Origin: VXOI01 sp965197575
GTDB taxonomy: Bacteria > Chloroflexota > Dehalococcoidia > Lucifugimonadales > UBA3495
Assembly: GCA_965197575.1 (NCBI GenBank)
Contig: OZ240214.1
Span: 3,844,001-3,908,000, forward strand
Direction of reading: 5' to 3'
DNA length: 64,000 nucleotides
Positions 43,737 to 52,386 of the stretch are shown here, one piece after another (the first letter of the stretch is position 1; each line of letters starts with the position of its first letter). The position numbers and the translations under genes are program-made. The notes under the pieces are model-generated. The model did not search any database. It worked only from the letters and a program-made list of their open reading frames with translations, and had not been told where the DNA came from.

Positions 43737-44141
43737 CTACGGCTCGGTTAGCGGTTGCAGGATGTCCAGCAAAAGCTCCACCTCGTCAAGTCCCTGGCCG
43801 ATGTCATCGGCTTGTAGGAACATCCTGCGGGTGTAGAAGTACCCGTGGAGTTCGTTTGCGGCGCGCCTGAGATTGCGGAGCCGCGTGTCCCGGGACAGTT
43901 CTTCAGCCTGCCGCATCACAGTGAAGAATTCGTCGTGCCTTTTGTATTCCCAGCCTTGGGCTTCCGCCACTGCCTTGGCCATCCAGGCGGCGGCTCCCCA
44001 GCCCTTTTCCGACGCTTGATGCAGGTCGTCGTCGGCCAGATACTCCCGCCCCTTGACCAGGAAAGCCCTGGACTGCTGACGGTAATCAGCCACGGCGTTG
44101 GCAGGCTGTTCGTAGGGTTCCATGGGCACCGATGCCGTCAT
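43737..44141 (-). CDS. PaREP1 family protein, copy 2
   Basis: The 134-residue paralog of the gene at 43199. The first 60 residues differ at only a few positions (for example DDLHQ against DDWHQ), whereas residues 70-110 (RHDEFFTVMRQAEELSRDTRLRNLRRAANELHGYFYTRRMFLQADDIGQ) differ much more. It ends 56 bases before the aroB 3' end on the same strand. A decayed relative of this family lies at about 53241-53447. Confidence 0.75.
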   Translation of the reverse strand: MTASVPMEPYEQPANAVADYRQQSRAFLVKGREYLADDDLHQASEKGWGAAAWMAKAVAEAQGWEYKRHDEFFTVMRQAEELSRDTRLRNLRRAANELHGYFYTRRMFLQADDIGQGLDEVELLLDILQPLTEP

Positions 44142-44196
44142 CCGTTGTACCCCCAATCGTTACAATATGTGCCGCTCCGGCCGCTACCGGAACCCC

Positions 44197-45300
44197 CTAC
44201 TCCGTCAGCTCCCGCACAGTGCGCTCGACCAGTTCCCAGGGGACGTCCTGGCGCACCACCGCGCGGCCAACGTCTTCCAGCATGACCCAGCGGTTGGTCC
44301 CCGACTGGACTTTTTTGTCCAGCGACATGGCTTGCAGCACGCTCTCCGCCGCCACTCCTTGGGCGGTGATGGGGAGGTTGAAGCGTTCCAGCAGGCGTTG
44401 CTGGCGGTCCACCACGGTGGGGGCGAGCAGGCCCATTTCGCAGGCCATGCGGGCCGCGCCCATCATGCCGACGGACACGCCCTCGCCGTGAAGGAAGCGG
44501 CCGTACTCGGTGGAGGCTTCCAGGGCGTGGCCGATGGTGTGGCCGTAGTTGAGCAGGATGCGGATGCCCAGCGTCTCCCGCTCGTCCTGGCTGACCACCT
44601 CGGCCTTGATGGCCATGCTGCGGCGGATGACCTCGGTGGAGATTTCCGGCTCGACGTCCATCAGCGCCTCGGCGTGCTCCTCAAACACATCCACCAGCGC
44701 GGCGTCGAGGATGAAGCCGTGCTTGATGGCCTCGGCCCAGCCTTCGGCCAGCTCCCGCTTGCCGAGCGTGGCCAGTGTCTCCACGTCGGCGAAGACGCCG
44801 CGGGGCTGGTAGAACGCGCCGACCAAGTTCTTGGCCTGGGGCAGGTTGACCGCCACCTTGCCGCCAATGGAGGCGTCGACCATCGCCGCCATGCTGGTCG
44901 GGACCTGCACGAAGGGCACGCCGCGCAAGAAGGTCGCCGCGACGAAGCCGCCCAGGTCGCCCGCTACGCCGCCGCCGACGCTGACGATGGCGTGGCCGCG
45001 CTCGGCTCGCAGTTCCACCAGCCAGTTGTAGATGGCCTGGGCCAGCTCGAAGCTCTTGCTGGTCTCTCCGGCGGGGATGATGAAGCAATGGGCGGCGATG
45101 CCGCTCTTTTGCAGCGCCCGTTGCACCCTGCGGCCGTAGGGGTTCATCACGTTGTCGTCGGTGATGATGTAGGCGGAGTCCTTGACTCCAACCTCCAATA
45201 GCCGTTCCCCCAGGTCGTCCAGGATGCCCCATCCCGCAACCACGGGATAAGAACCGCCGGAATGGTGGACCGTGGCGGCAAGGTTGGCGTCGTCAGGCAT
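44197..45300 (-). CDS. aroB: 3-dehydroquinate synthase
   Basis: AroB converts DAHP to 3-dehydroquinate, step two of the shikimate pathway. The 367-residue protein has the NAD motif region AIVSVGGGVAGDLGGFVAATFLRGVPFVQVPTSMAAMVDASIGGKVAVNLPQAKNLVGAF and the zinc-ligand region GIRILLNYGHTIGHALE, all standard. The start at 45300 is supported by AGAAGGAG. Its operon order is aroK-fic-aroB, with fic 35 bases upstream. The 3' end abuts the PaREP1 duplication. Confidence 0.95.
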   Translation of the reverse strand: MPDDANLAATVHHSGGSYPVVAGWGILDDLGERLLEVGVKDSAYIITDDNVMNPYGRRVQRALQKSGIAAHCFIIPAGETSKSFELAQAIYNWLVELRAERGHAIVSVGGGVAGDLGGFVAATFLRGVPFVQVPTSMAAMVDASIGGKVAVNLPQAKNLVGAFYQPRGVFADVETLATLGKRELAEGWAEAIKHGFILDAALVDVFEEHAEALMDVEPEISTEVIRRSMAIKAEVVSQDERETLGIRILLNYGHTIGHALEASTEYGRFLHGEGVSVGMMGAARMACEMGLLAPTVVDRQQRLLERFNLPITAQGVAAESVLQAMSLDKKVQSGTNRWVMLEDVGRAVVRQDVPWELVERTVRELTE

Positions 45301-45335
45301 GGCGATACTCCTTCTGGGCAATGGGCTGTTACCCA

Positions 45336-46844
45336 TTACGAGATGAATTCACTCCAATAGCGCAATGCGATGCTCAATCGTTCCTCAATCCAGGCAACGA
45401 ACCTGGTCTCGAGGGTTGCAGGGTCGTCCTGCCAAGTGAACGTGAATGGGTCGATGGTGCAATTCCTGAAATAGAGATCGGCGGGTTCTTGGGATTCCTC
45501 CCAATCGAGTTCACGGGAATCCCTGGTTTGGGCAAAGGCAGTCGCTGCCATGATTCCGGTTAGCTGCTGCCCCACGTGATGCAGGGATATAACAAAAACT
45601 AGACGCGGAGTCCGGGATTGCTCTTCCGGGTTTATAGAGAGCTTCACGAAAAATCTTGATTCGTTCAGGTTGGCCCAGTGCTGCGCTTCTTGAGCGGTCT
45701 GGATCACTTCGGTTTTATACCAGTGCTCTCTATCCCCCGGCCCACCATGGTCTATCACGCGCCCTACGACCATGCCTGCTTCGTTGAATCGTTGGCAAAT
45801 TTGGTCAGCTTGGGATAACAGGTTGCTTATGGCGTTGTTGCGAAGAGCATGGGCAACATCATTGACCGAGCGCATTTGGGCTTGCCTGAGATGGTTCTGC
45901 CGCCTGATTTGCTCAATGATGTGGTCCATGACCTGGTCGACCATGCCAGATTCCGCGACCGGTTCAGGTTCACCCAATGCCTCCAATATCGTCCGCCTTT
46001 CCAGTTGGACGATTAGAGCGACGAACGGGCTTAAGTTGCCAGCATCAGCGGACTCTAAAGTCTCTATGTATTGAGAGCGTTCATCTCGCGAAATCACAAT
46101 AGGCAAGTATCTTTCTTTGACCAGATGCCAAGTAAGTAATGCCCGGGCGACTCTCCCGTTCCCGTCCTGGAAGGGGTGGATTTGTGTGAACCGATGATGC
46201 AACCAGACGGCAACCAATAGTTGATGGTAGCCCGACCCGGCTTGTTGCAATTCGTTGTACCAGTTTATGAGGTTGTCAATTTCGCTTTCGACTTGGAGAG
46301 GAGGGCAATACTCGTGAATCAATCCGTCCGGCCTGGTCGGATTGTTGGGCCATTTCTTGAAACCACCCCGGTCAAGAGTGGCTTCGAATTCCCTGCCGAA
46401 TTGGTTTACGGCGGTGTACGTAGGCTGATTCAAGGTTAAAATTTGGTGCAGTTCAACAATATACTGCTTAGAAAGCGGCCGCTGATTCCTAATGGTTTCA
46501 GTTACAAATTTTGCGGTGTCTTGGTGGTCCTTTAAGATTCTCACGAGTTCCTGCGGGTCGCGATTCGTAGAGTCGCGATCAATCAAGTCAGCAACGAGAC
46601 CGTTTTCGATCAGAGTTTGGGTCATGCCCCGGTCGATGCTGTATATACCCTCAATTATTCCTGTTTCAATCGCCCAGCGTCGCTCCACCCGCTCCAAGAA
46701 TGATTTATAGGCTTCGGGATTGAATTCTTCTCGTTGCTCTCGAAAATTCATCCATTGTTGATGAAGTGAGTCTATCTCCCGGAAGTCAATGTCGGAAGAG
46801 GCGACGTCAGGCCCGTCTAATGGTCGCCACTTATGAGAAATCAT
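45336..46844 (-). CDS. Fic domain protein between aroK and aroB
   Basis: A 502-residue Fic protein. The catalytic motif HPFQDGNGR at residues 223-231 matches HPFx(D/E)GNGR exactly. An inhibitory helix motif TGIIEG (61-66) lies N-terminal to the Fic core, indicating a class II, self-inhibited enzyme. The C-terminal third, after about 300, is a long helical/uncharacterised region. Fic proteins transfer AMP or other nucleotides to target proteins. The start ATG overlaps the aroK stop (ATGA), so it is coupled to shikimate kinase. Its GC content is visibly lower than that of the flanking aro genes, which suggests insertion by transfer. Confidence 0.9.
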   Translation of the reverse strand: MISHKWRPLDGPDVASSDIDFREIDSLHQQWMNFREQREEFNPEAYKSFLERVERRWAIETGIIEGIYSIDRGMTQTLIENGLVADLIDRDSTNRDPQELVRILKDHQDTAKFVTETIRNQRPLSKQYIVELHQILTLNQPTYTAVNQFGREFEATLDRGGFKKWPNNPTRPDGLIHEYCPPLQVESEIDNLINWYNELQQAGSGYHQLLVAVWLHHRFTQIHPFQDGNGRVARALLTWHLVKERYLPIVISRDERSQYIETLESADAGNLSPFVALIVQLERRTILEALGEPEPVAESGMVDQVMDHIIEQIRRQNHLRQAQMRSVNDVAHALRNNAISNLLSQADQICQRFNEAGMVVGRVIDHGGPGDREHWYKTEVIQTAQEAQHWANLNESRFFVKLSINPEEQSRTPRLVFVISLHHVGQQLTGIMAATAFAQTRDSRELDWEESQEPADLYFRNCTIDPFTFTWQDDPATLETRFVAWIEERLSIALRYWSEFIS

Positions 46845-47383
46845 GCGGATAGCCTTCTGTCTGAAAGCAACTTCAAGACCCGCCCCGCCACCCCCTCCGG
46901 GGTTACGCCGTCGGTGTCAATGGTGTGGTGGGCCTTGGCGTAGGCGGGGGCGCGCTGGCCCAGCAGGGACTCGATGCGGGCCATCGGGTCGGCGACGGCC
47001 AGCAGGGGCCGCACTGCGGCGGCAGTGTCCTCGTGGGTCAGGCGCTCGTAGATGGTCTCAGGGCGGGCGGCCAGCCAGAAGACTATGCCACCGTTCAGCA
47101 TGGCGCTGCGATTTCGCTCGCTCACGAAGGCGCCGCCTCCGGCGGAGACGATCCGCCCCTTGGTCTGGCACAGGCCGGTGATTACGGCCCGCTCGATTTC
47201 GCGAAAGCCGTCCTCGCCGGAGTCCGCGAAGATTTGGGAGATGGGCTTCCCGGCGCGGCGGACGATTTCGTCGTCGGCGTCTATGAGGGGCCAGCCGGTG
47301 CGTCCGGCCAGCGCGCGCCCGACGCTGGTCTTGCCCGAGGCCATGAAGCCCACCAGGATGATGTTGCGGGGGGCGTTCGTCAT
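46841..47383 (-). CDS. aroK: Shikimate kinase
   Basis: AroK phosphorylates shikimate. The 180-residue protein has Walker A GFMASGKTS at residues 12-20, the shikimate-binding DADDEIVRRAGKPISQIFADSGEDGFREIE segment, the SAGGGAF motif near residue 83, and the R-containing lid (VRPLLA). It is the first gene of the aroK-fic-aroB run and its stop overlaps the fic start. No aroC, aroD or aroE is in the window. Confidence 0.93.
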   Translation of the reverse strand: MTNAPRNIILVGFMASGKTSVGRALAGRTGWPLIDADDEIVRRAGKPISQIFADSGEDGFREIERAVITGLCQTKGRIVSAGGGAFVSERNRSAMLNGGIVFWLAARPETIYERLTHEDTAAAVRPLLAVADPMARIESLLGQRAPAYAKAHHTIDTDGVTPEGVAGRVLKLLSDRRLSA

Positions 47384-47403
47384 TATTGGGGCTGCGGCCC
47401 GCC

Positions 47404-48225
47404 TCAGTCAGGCAGGCGGGTCAGGTGCATCCGCGAGCCCTGGCTGGTCTCGGTGTCGAAGTAGAGCACCTGTTGGCCGATGGAGTTGGTGTTGGGCGAG
47501 TCGGCCACGAAGCGCAGGCCGTTGGCTTGGCACTGCCCCATGCACGAGGGAATGTCGCCCACCACGTAGCCGACGTGGTCCATCGTGTGCGCGGCTCCGG
47601 TTAGGACGGACGGGTCGCCCGGCTCGATAAGCTCGACCTGCACCTGTCCGAAGTTGACGAAGGCGTTGCGCCCGCCAGCCCGGGATGCGCCGCCGCCGAC
47701 GTGGGTCCCGCCCAGGTTGTCCACGTACCAGGCTATAGCTTCCTCCAGGTTTCTCACCCGGTAACCGGCGTGGATGATCAGATCGACCCCAAGGCCCGCG
47801 CCCATTCCGGTTGTGTCCGGTTCGGGGGCCAATTGGGTCAGGTGCACCATCACGCCGTTGGTGGTGGAGGCGTCGAAATACAACACCTGCTGGCCCATCA
47901 CGTTGGTGAAGGGCGCATCGGTTGCGAAGGCGAATCCCTTAGCCTTCAGCTCCTCCATCGATTTCTCGATGCTGGCGACCACGTAACCCACGTGGTGCAT
48001 GGTCAGAGCGTCGCGGGAAAGTCCGGCCTTGTCCGTGGGCTCGATCAACTCGGCTTCGACACGGCCAAAACGCACGTAGGCGTTGCGCCCTCCGCTGGGC
48101 ACGGCATAGCTGGGATTCAGGGGCCCGCCCCCCGCGTTAACCGCGCCGAAGGAGCGCTCGAACCAAGCCACTGCGGCGTCCAGGTCGGGAATAACGTAGC
48201 CTATGTGCTGAATCTTGTCGAACAT
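47404..48225 (-). CDS. Double VOC-domain protein
   Basis: A 273-residue protein with two VOC units of similar sequence: IQHIGYVIPDLDAAVAWFERSFGAVNAGGG to MVHLTQ, and LIIHAGYRVRNLEEAIAWYVDNLGGTHVGGG to MHLTRLPD. Each unit also holds a second sub-repeat (HHVGYVVASIEKSMEEL; DHVGYVVGDIPSCMGQ). GRNAYVRFGRVEAELIEP and GRNAFVNFGQVQVELIEP mark the internal duplication. Function could be lyase, dioxygenase or epimerase; the methylmalonyl-CoA epimerase-like layout is only suggestive. The start at 48225 is chosen by family alignment and a CGGAGAC site. Confidence 0.82.
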   Translation of the reverse strand: MFDKIQHIGYVIPDLDAAVAWFERSFGAVNAGGGPLNPSYAVPSGGRNAYVRFGRVEAELIEPTDKAGLSRDALTMHHVGYVVASIEKSMEELKAKGFAFATDAPFTNVMGQQVLYFDASTTNGVMVHLTQLAPEPDTTGMGAGLGVDLIIHAGYRVRNLEEAIAWYVDNLGGTHVGGGASRAGGRNAFVNFGQVQVELIEPGDPSVLTGAAHTMDHVGYVVGDIPSCMGQCQANGLRFVADSPNTNSIGQQVLYFDTETSQGSRMHLTRLPD

Positions 48226-48274
48226 AATCGTCTCCGGTGATGAGTCTCTCCATTTCCCTTCAGCAACACCCGAT

Positions 48275-48302
48275 GTAGGGGCGCACGGCTGTGCGCCCCT
48301 AC
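48275..48302. repeat. Perfect 12-bp hairpin, REP-like
   Basis: GTAGGGGCGCAC (48275-48286) and its exact complement (48291-48302) flank a GGCT loop, between two VOC genes on the minus strand. The same type of GTAGGGGCGC sequence appears in part at 19908-19933 and as a half-site near 36002. Confidence 0.75.
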
Positions 48303-48319
48303 GGTTTCGTTGAAGCCCC

Positions 48320-48727
48320 CTAGCAGTGGGACGGGCGCGCCGGGGCGGGGGCGTAGCCGGAGCCGGTGCAGAACTCGACGCGGTTGCCGTCGGGGTCGTG
48401 GATGAACAGGAACGCCTGCCCGTCGTAGCGGACGCCTTCACGTTCAATCTCAAACCCGTTGGATTCCAGCGTGGCGCGGGTCCCCTCGAAGTCTTCCACC
48501 TCGAAGGCGTGGTGGATGCGGTCGGGCTTGGCTGGGGCTTCTTGCGTTTCGATGAGATGCACCATGATGCCGCTTTCCAGTTGCAGCCAGGTAATCTCCG
48601 GGTTGTCCACTTGGCTCTCAATCTGCTTGATGCCCAGCAGGTTGTTATAGAACTCCATCGCGCGGGCGGTGTCTTTCACCATCGTGGTCACATGGTTGAT
48701 TCGGACGGTCTCAATCAGTCCGGACAT
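48320..48727 (-). CDS. Single-domain VOC family protein
   Basis: A 135-residue glyoxalase/bleomycin-resistance fold protein: INHVTTMVKDTARAMEFYNNLLGIKQIES, then LESGIMVHLIETQ, RIHHAFEVEDFEGTRATLESNGFEI and FIHDPDGNRVEFCTG. The His (H12), the HHAFEV His and the Glu of NRVEF fit the metal site. The reaction is unknown. It lies upstream of the double VOC gene on the same strand, with the 28-bp hairpin between. Confidence 0.85.
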   Translation of the reverse strand: MSGLIETVRINHVTTMVKDTARAMEFYNNLLGIKQIESQVDNPEITWLQLESGIMVHLIETQEAPAKPDRIHHAFEVEDFEGTRATLESNGFEIEREGVRYDGQAFLFIHDPDGNRVEFCTGSGYAPAPARPSHC

Positions 48728-48793
48728 AGGTCACCTCTCGCCTTATTTGTCTTTACTGCCCGATTATGCCACAAGCTCGTTGGACGGGCCAAA

Positions 48794-49699
48794 TCACCAT
48801 GTGCTGGCGATCACGACCAGGACGACCCCCGTAACGATAACGGTGGCTCCCATAATCAGCCAGCGGTTAATGGTCTCCAACTGTCTTAAGAAGATCACCG
48901 ACAGCGCTATAGTAAGCAACGGCGACGAAAACACGATGGGCGAGACCAGCGTTACGGCGCCCTCTCTTAACGTGTAGTAGAGGAAGGTGGTTGAGCCTGC
49001 GGTAGCCAGCCCCATCAGCGCAATGAAAATGAGCGAGCGGGGATTGGTCCGCGTTTCCCGCATGCCGATCTGCGCGTCTCGAGCGCCCAGCGGCGCAACC
49101 AGGAGCATACCGAAGAACATGCTCATCGCCGAGATCATCAATGGGGAACCATACAGTCCGGTCAAATGCTTGGCGAGCACGTTGGTGCCCCCCAGGCAAC
49201 CTGCGGCGGCAAAGCATATCAGGTATCCAGTGTAGGCCGTACGGCCGGTGCGTCCAGCCTGTAACAGGGACGGGCCCAACATCACCGCGAGCCCGGCCAC
49301 CACCACCACGGTCCCGAGCAGGACGACTGCGTGAGGCCGTTCTCCGCCCAGGGCGACGGCGAAGATGGCGGCGAAGACGGAGGCGGTCCCAAGGATAGCG
49401 ATGGTCCGGGAAGCGCCAAGTCTGACGATGGAAAACAGGCCCAGGGTCCTGCCGCCCAGGTTGTTCAATGCGCCCAGACCAAGCAGCCACGCTATCCCGA
49501 CGGCCGGGAGCGCGACGAAGTCGTCCCAAGCGAAAATCAAAGCCAGGGGCACTGCCGGGATCAGGCTGAACACCAAGGAGATGAGGGACCCGGCCATCGG
49601 GGTCATGCCAGAGTTATTTGATGCCAGGCCCACCCGGGCGAATATAGCGGCGCTGCTGAGGCAGAGCGCGGCAGCGAAAGCCAGCGCGATGGCTACCAC
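48794..49699 (-). CDS. EamA/DMT family transporter, paralog 1
   Basis: A 301-residue ten-helix transporter with the double EamA repeat. The first helix reads IALAFAAALCLSSAAIFARVG, and shared family segments are GERPHAVVLLGTVVVVAGLAVML and TLVSPIVFSSPLLTIALSVIFLRQLETINRWLIMGATVIVTGVVLVV. Likely a metabolite exporter. GTG start. It is the last of three tandem, clearly related genes on this strand, 13 bases after the middle one. Confidence 0.9.
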   Translation of the reverse strand: MVAIALAFAAALCLSSAAIFARVGLASNNSGMTPMAGSLISLVFSLIPAVPLALIFAWDDFVALPAVGIAWLLGLGALNNLGGRTLGLFSIVRLGASRTIAILGTASVFAAIFAVALGGERPHAVVLLGTVVVVAGLAVMLGPSLLQAGRTGRTAYTGYLICFAAAGCLGGTNVLAKHLTGLYGSPLMISAMSMFFGMLLVAPLGARDAQIGMRETRTNPRSLIFIALMGLATAGSTTFLYYTLREGAVTLVSPIVFSSPLLTIALSVIFLRQLETINRWLIMGATVIVTGVVLVVIASTW

Positions 49700-49712
49700 C
49701 GGAGGTTGTCCC

Positions 49713-50606
49713 TCACAACGTGCTGCCTGCTGCGACCAGGACCACGCCGGTGACGACGACCACGGTGCCCATAACCAGCCAGCGGTTCAGGTCTTCCAAC
49801 CGCGAGATGAATAGCTGCGCCAATAGCAGGGTGACGAGCGGGTTGGCCGACACGATGGGGCTGACCACCGACACGTCGGCGCTCCTCAGCGCGTAGTACA
49901 GGAAAATGACCGCCGCGGCCGCGGCCAGCCCCGACAACGCGGCGAACACTACGAAACGGGGCTGGCCCTTCGACGCCCGGAGGCTTGCTACTGCCTCCCG
50001 GCCCGCGATGGGCCAGAGCAGCAGAATTCCGAAGAACAGGCTCACCGCCGAGATGACCAGCGGCGAGCCATACTTGAGCGTCAGTTCTTTGACGACCACG
50101 TTGGTTCCACCATAACACGCCGCCGCTGACAGGGCCATCACGTAGCCCAGGAGCGCCGTCCGGCTCAAGCCGCCGCCCTGCAAGACCGCTCTGCCCAGGG
50201 TGGTGACCAGCCCTGCGACCACCACGACCGTGCCCAGCAATACTACGGCGTGGGGCCGCTCGCCGGTCAGCGTGATGGCGAAAACCGAAGCGAATACGGC
50301 AGACGTGCCAAGGATCGCGCTGGCCCGGGCCGCCCCGATGCTTCCGATGGCCTGGTAGCTCAGGTTCCGCCCGCCCAGGAAGTTGATGGCGCCCAAGCCC
50401 AGGAACCAGGCGAAAGCCACGGGCGGCAGCGCCTTCAGGTCGTCGAGGGCGAAGACCAGGACCAGAATAATGGCGGGCACGAAACTGACTGCCACCGAGA
50501 TCAAAGTGCCGGGCAGGGGAGCGACTCCCTGCATCCCGACCCGCGCGAAGATGGCGGCGCTGCCAAAGCCCAGGGCTGACACGAGGGACAGGACTATGGC
50601 CGTCAT
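49713..50606 (-). CDS. EamA/DMT family transporter, paralog 2
   Basis: A 297-residue DMT permease. Segments shared with its neighbours include GFGSAAIFARVGMQ, LTGERPHAVVLLGTVVVVAGLVTTLG and VVSPIVSANPLVTLLLAQLFISRLEDLNRWLVMGTVVVVTGVVLVAAGS. It is closest to paralog 3 by eye (GGTNVVVKELTLKYGSPLVISAVSLFFGILLLWP). Ten spans expected. The middle gene of the tandem array, 21 bases after paralog 3. Confidence 0.9.
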   Translation of the reverse strand: MTAIVLSLVSALGFGSAAIFARVGMQGVAPLPGTLISVAVSFVPAIILVLVFALDDLKALPPVAFAWFLGLGAINFLGGRNLSYQAIGSIGAARASAILGTSAVFASVFAITLTGERPHAVVLLGTVVVVAGLVTTLGRAVLQGGGLSRTALLGYVMALSAAACYGGTNVVVKELTLKYGSPLVISAVSLFFGILLLWPIAGREAVASLRASKGQPRFVVFAALSGLAAAAAVIFLYYALRSADVSVVSPIVSANPLVTLLLAQLFISRLEDLNRWLVMGTVVVVTGVVLVAAGSTL

Positions 50607-50627
50607 TATCCTAACCCCGGCAATGCG

Positions 50628-51521
50628 TCATAGCTGGCTGCCCACGACTACCAGCGCCACTCCGCTTACGGTAACGCCCACGCCCAGGAACAGCCAGCGG
50701 TTGACGTTCTCCAGCCGGGACAGGAATAGCGACACCAGCAGAAGGGTCACCAGCGGGTTGGCTGACACGATGGGGCTGATCACCACCACCTCGGAGCGTT
50801 GCAGAGCGAAGTACAGGGTGTTTACCGCCATCGCCGCCGCGATACCGGACAACGCGGCGAACCCTACGAATCCCAGGTTGCCGCTGGCTTGGCGAAGCTG
50901 GGCGAGCAACGGTTTCACGGCCACCGGCAGCACGAGCAACATGCCGAAAAACAGGCTGATCGTAGATACCACCAACGGCGACGTGTACTCTTGGGTCAAT
51001 TGTTTGACGACCACGTTCGTGCCACCGTAACAGGCGGCGGAGGCAAAGGCCAGCAGGTAGCCGATAATTGCCGCCCGCCCCACGGTAGTCCCCTCGAAAA
51101 TACTCTGGCCCATTGCGGTGGCGAGCCCGGCGATTACCACCACCGTCCCCGCTGCCACCAACGCATGGGGGCGTTCCCCGGTCAAGGTGATGGCGAGGAC
51201 CGCGGCAAACACCGTGGACGTGCTGACGATTGCCGAGGTGCGGGCCGCTCCGATTCTTCCCACAGCCAGGTAATTGAGGTTTCGTCCGCCCAGGAAATTC
51301 AGCGCGCCCAGCACCAGACACCAGGCCAACACCACCGGCGGCATCGCCTTGAGGTCGGCAAAGGCGAACCCCAACGCCAGCGCCGCCGACAACAGGAAGC
51401 TGAACACCAGCGAAACCAAGGTGATGGGAAGCGGCGAGGCCCACTGCATCCCCAACCGGGCGAAGATGGCGGCGCTCCCGAATCCGAAAACGGCCACCAC
51501 GGCAAGGAGAATGGGGATCAT
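50628..51521 (-). CDS. EamA/DMT family transporter, paralog 3
   Basis: A 297-residue DMT permease starting MIPILLAVVAVFGFGSAAIFARLGMQ at the ATG at 51521; longer readings upstream would add 43 basic/Pro-rich residues that look non-coding. It shares LTGERPHALVAAGTVVVIAGLATAMG and VISPIVSANPLVTLLLVSLFLSRLENVNRW with the other two. It is first in the three-gene array, lying 97 bases downstream of purQ. Confidence 0.9.
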   Translation of the reverse strand: MIPILLAVVAVFGFGSAAIFARLGMQWASPLPITLVSLVFSFLLSAALALGFAFADLKAMPPVVLAWCLVLGALNFLGGRNLNYLAVGRIGAARTSAIVSTSTVFAAVLAITLTGERPHALVAAGTVVVIAGLATAMGQSIFEGTTVGRAAIIGYLLAFASAACYGGTNVVVKQLTQEYTSPLVVSTISLFFGMLLVLPVAVKPLLAQLRQASGNLGFVGFAALSGIAAAMAVNTLYFALQRSEVVVISPIVSANPLVTLLLVSLFLSRLENVNRWLFLGVGVTVSGVALVVVGSQL

Positions 51522-51618
51522 CGGATAGTTGGGAGAGGGCCGGGCGCGGCCAACGGCCCGCAGCGCCGGCCGGATGGCGCCCCGGCGCGTGCCTGCAAGG
51601 CCAACAAGGGGTGGGCCA

Positions 51619-52323
51619 TTACCGGGGCTGGGCCTGTCGGCAGCTATCAATAATCGATTGAAATATCAGGTTGCCGTCGGTGCTGCCCAGCACCTGCTCG
51701 CAACTGCGCTCAGGGTGAGGCATCATGCCCAGCACGTTGCCCGACTCGTTGATGATGCCGGCAATGTTGTTGGCCGAGCCGTTGGGGTTGGCGTCGAGCG
51801 TTGCTTCTCCAGAATCGTCGCAGTAGCGGAAGAGCACCCGGCCGTCGGCTTCCAACATCGCTAGCGTCTCGGTGTCGGCGAAATAGTTGCCCTCGCCGTG
51901 AGACACCGGCACCCGCAGAATCTGGTGCGGCTGGCAGGCCCGGCTGAACGCGGTGTCGTTGCGCTCGGTTCGCAGGTTCGTCCACTGGCAGCGGTACTCC
52001 AAGTGACTGTTGGGCAGGAGCGCGCCGGGCAGCAGCCCCGACTCGCAGAGTATCTGAAACCCGTTGCAAATGCCGATGGCCATGCCACCGGAGGCCACGT
52101 ATTCGTGCAAGGCGTCCATCACCGGGGCGATCCGGGCCATCGCGCCGGGGCGCAGGTAGTCGCCATAAGAAAAGCCGCCGGGCAGAATCACGCAGTCGAA
52201 GCGGGACAGGTCGGTCTCTTGGTGCCAGACATACTCGGCTTCCTGCCCCAACACAGTACCGACTGCGTAGCGGCAGTCGGTATCGCTCCAGGTGCCGGGA
52301 AAGACTAGGATGCCGAAACGCAA
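51619..52323 (-). CDS. purQ: Phosphoribosylformylglycinamidine synthase subunit PurQ
   Basis: PurQ is the class I glutamine amidotransferase subunit that feeds ammonia to PurL in purine synthesis. The 234-residue protein has ILPGGFSYGDYLRPG, the nucleophile Cys86 in GIGICNGFQ, and the His-Glu pair in MMPHPERS near residue 210. It starts at a TTG. purS and purL are not in the window. Its position before three EamA genes is probably incidental. Confidence 0.95.
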   Translation of the reverse strand: MRFGILVFPGTWSDTDCRYAVGTVLGQEAEYVWHQETDLSRFDCVILPGGFSYGDYLRPGAMARIAPVMDALHEYVASGGMAIGICNGFQILCESGLLPGALLPNSHLEYRCQWTNLRTERNDTAFSRACQPHQILRVPVSHGEGNYFADTETLAMLEADGRVLFRYCDDSGEATLDANPNGSANNIAGIINESGNVLGMMPHPERSCEQVLGSTDGNLIFQSIIDSCRQAQPR

Positions 52324-52386
52324 AACGAACGCGCCTTACGATCAAGAGAAGGTTGAGGACAGTATGGTCTCGGGCGGTGACGGCCG

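Larger units (their letters stand above)
43187..44203. repeat. Tandem duplication of a 479-bp PaREP1 unit
   Basis: Copy 1 (about 43187-43665) and copy 2 (about 43725-44203) are spaced exactly 538 bases apart, each containing a PaREP1 gene. The conserved right end (CCGGAACCCCCTACTCC) contains the last codon and stop of aroB in copy 2, so copy 1 appears to have been generated from the copy beside aroB. Confidence 0.8.
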
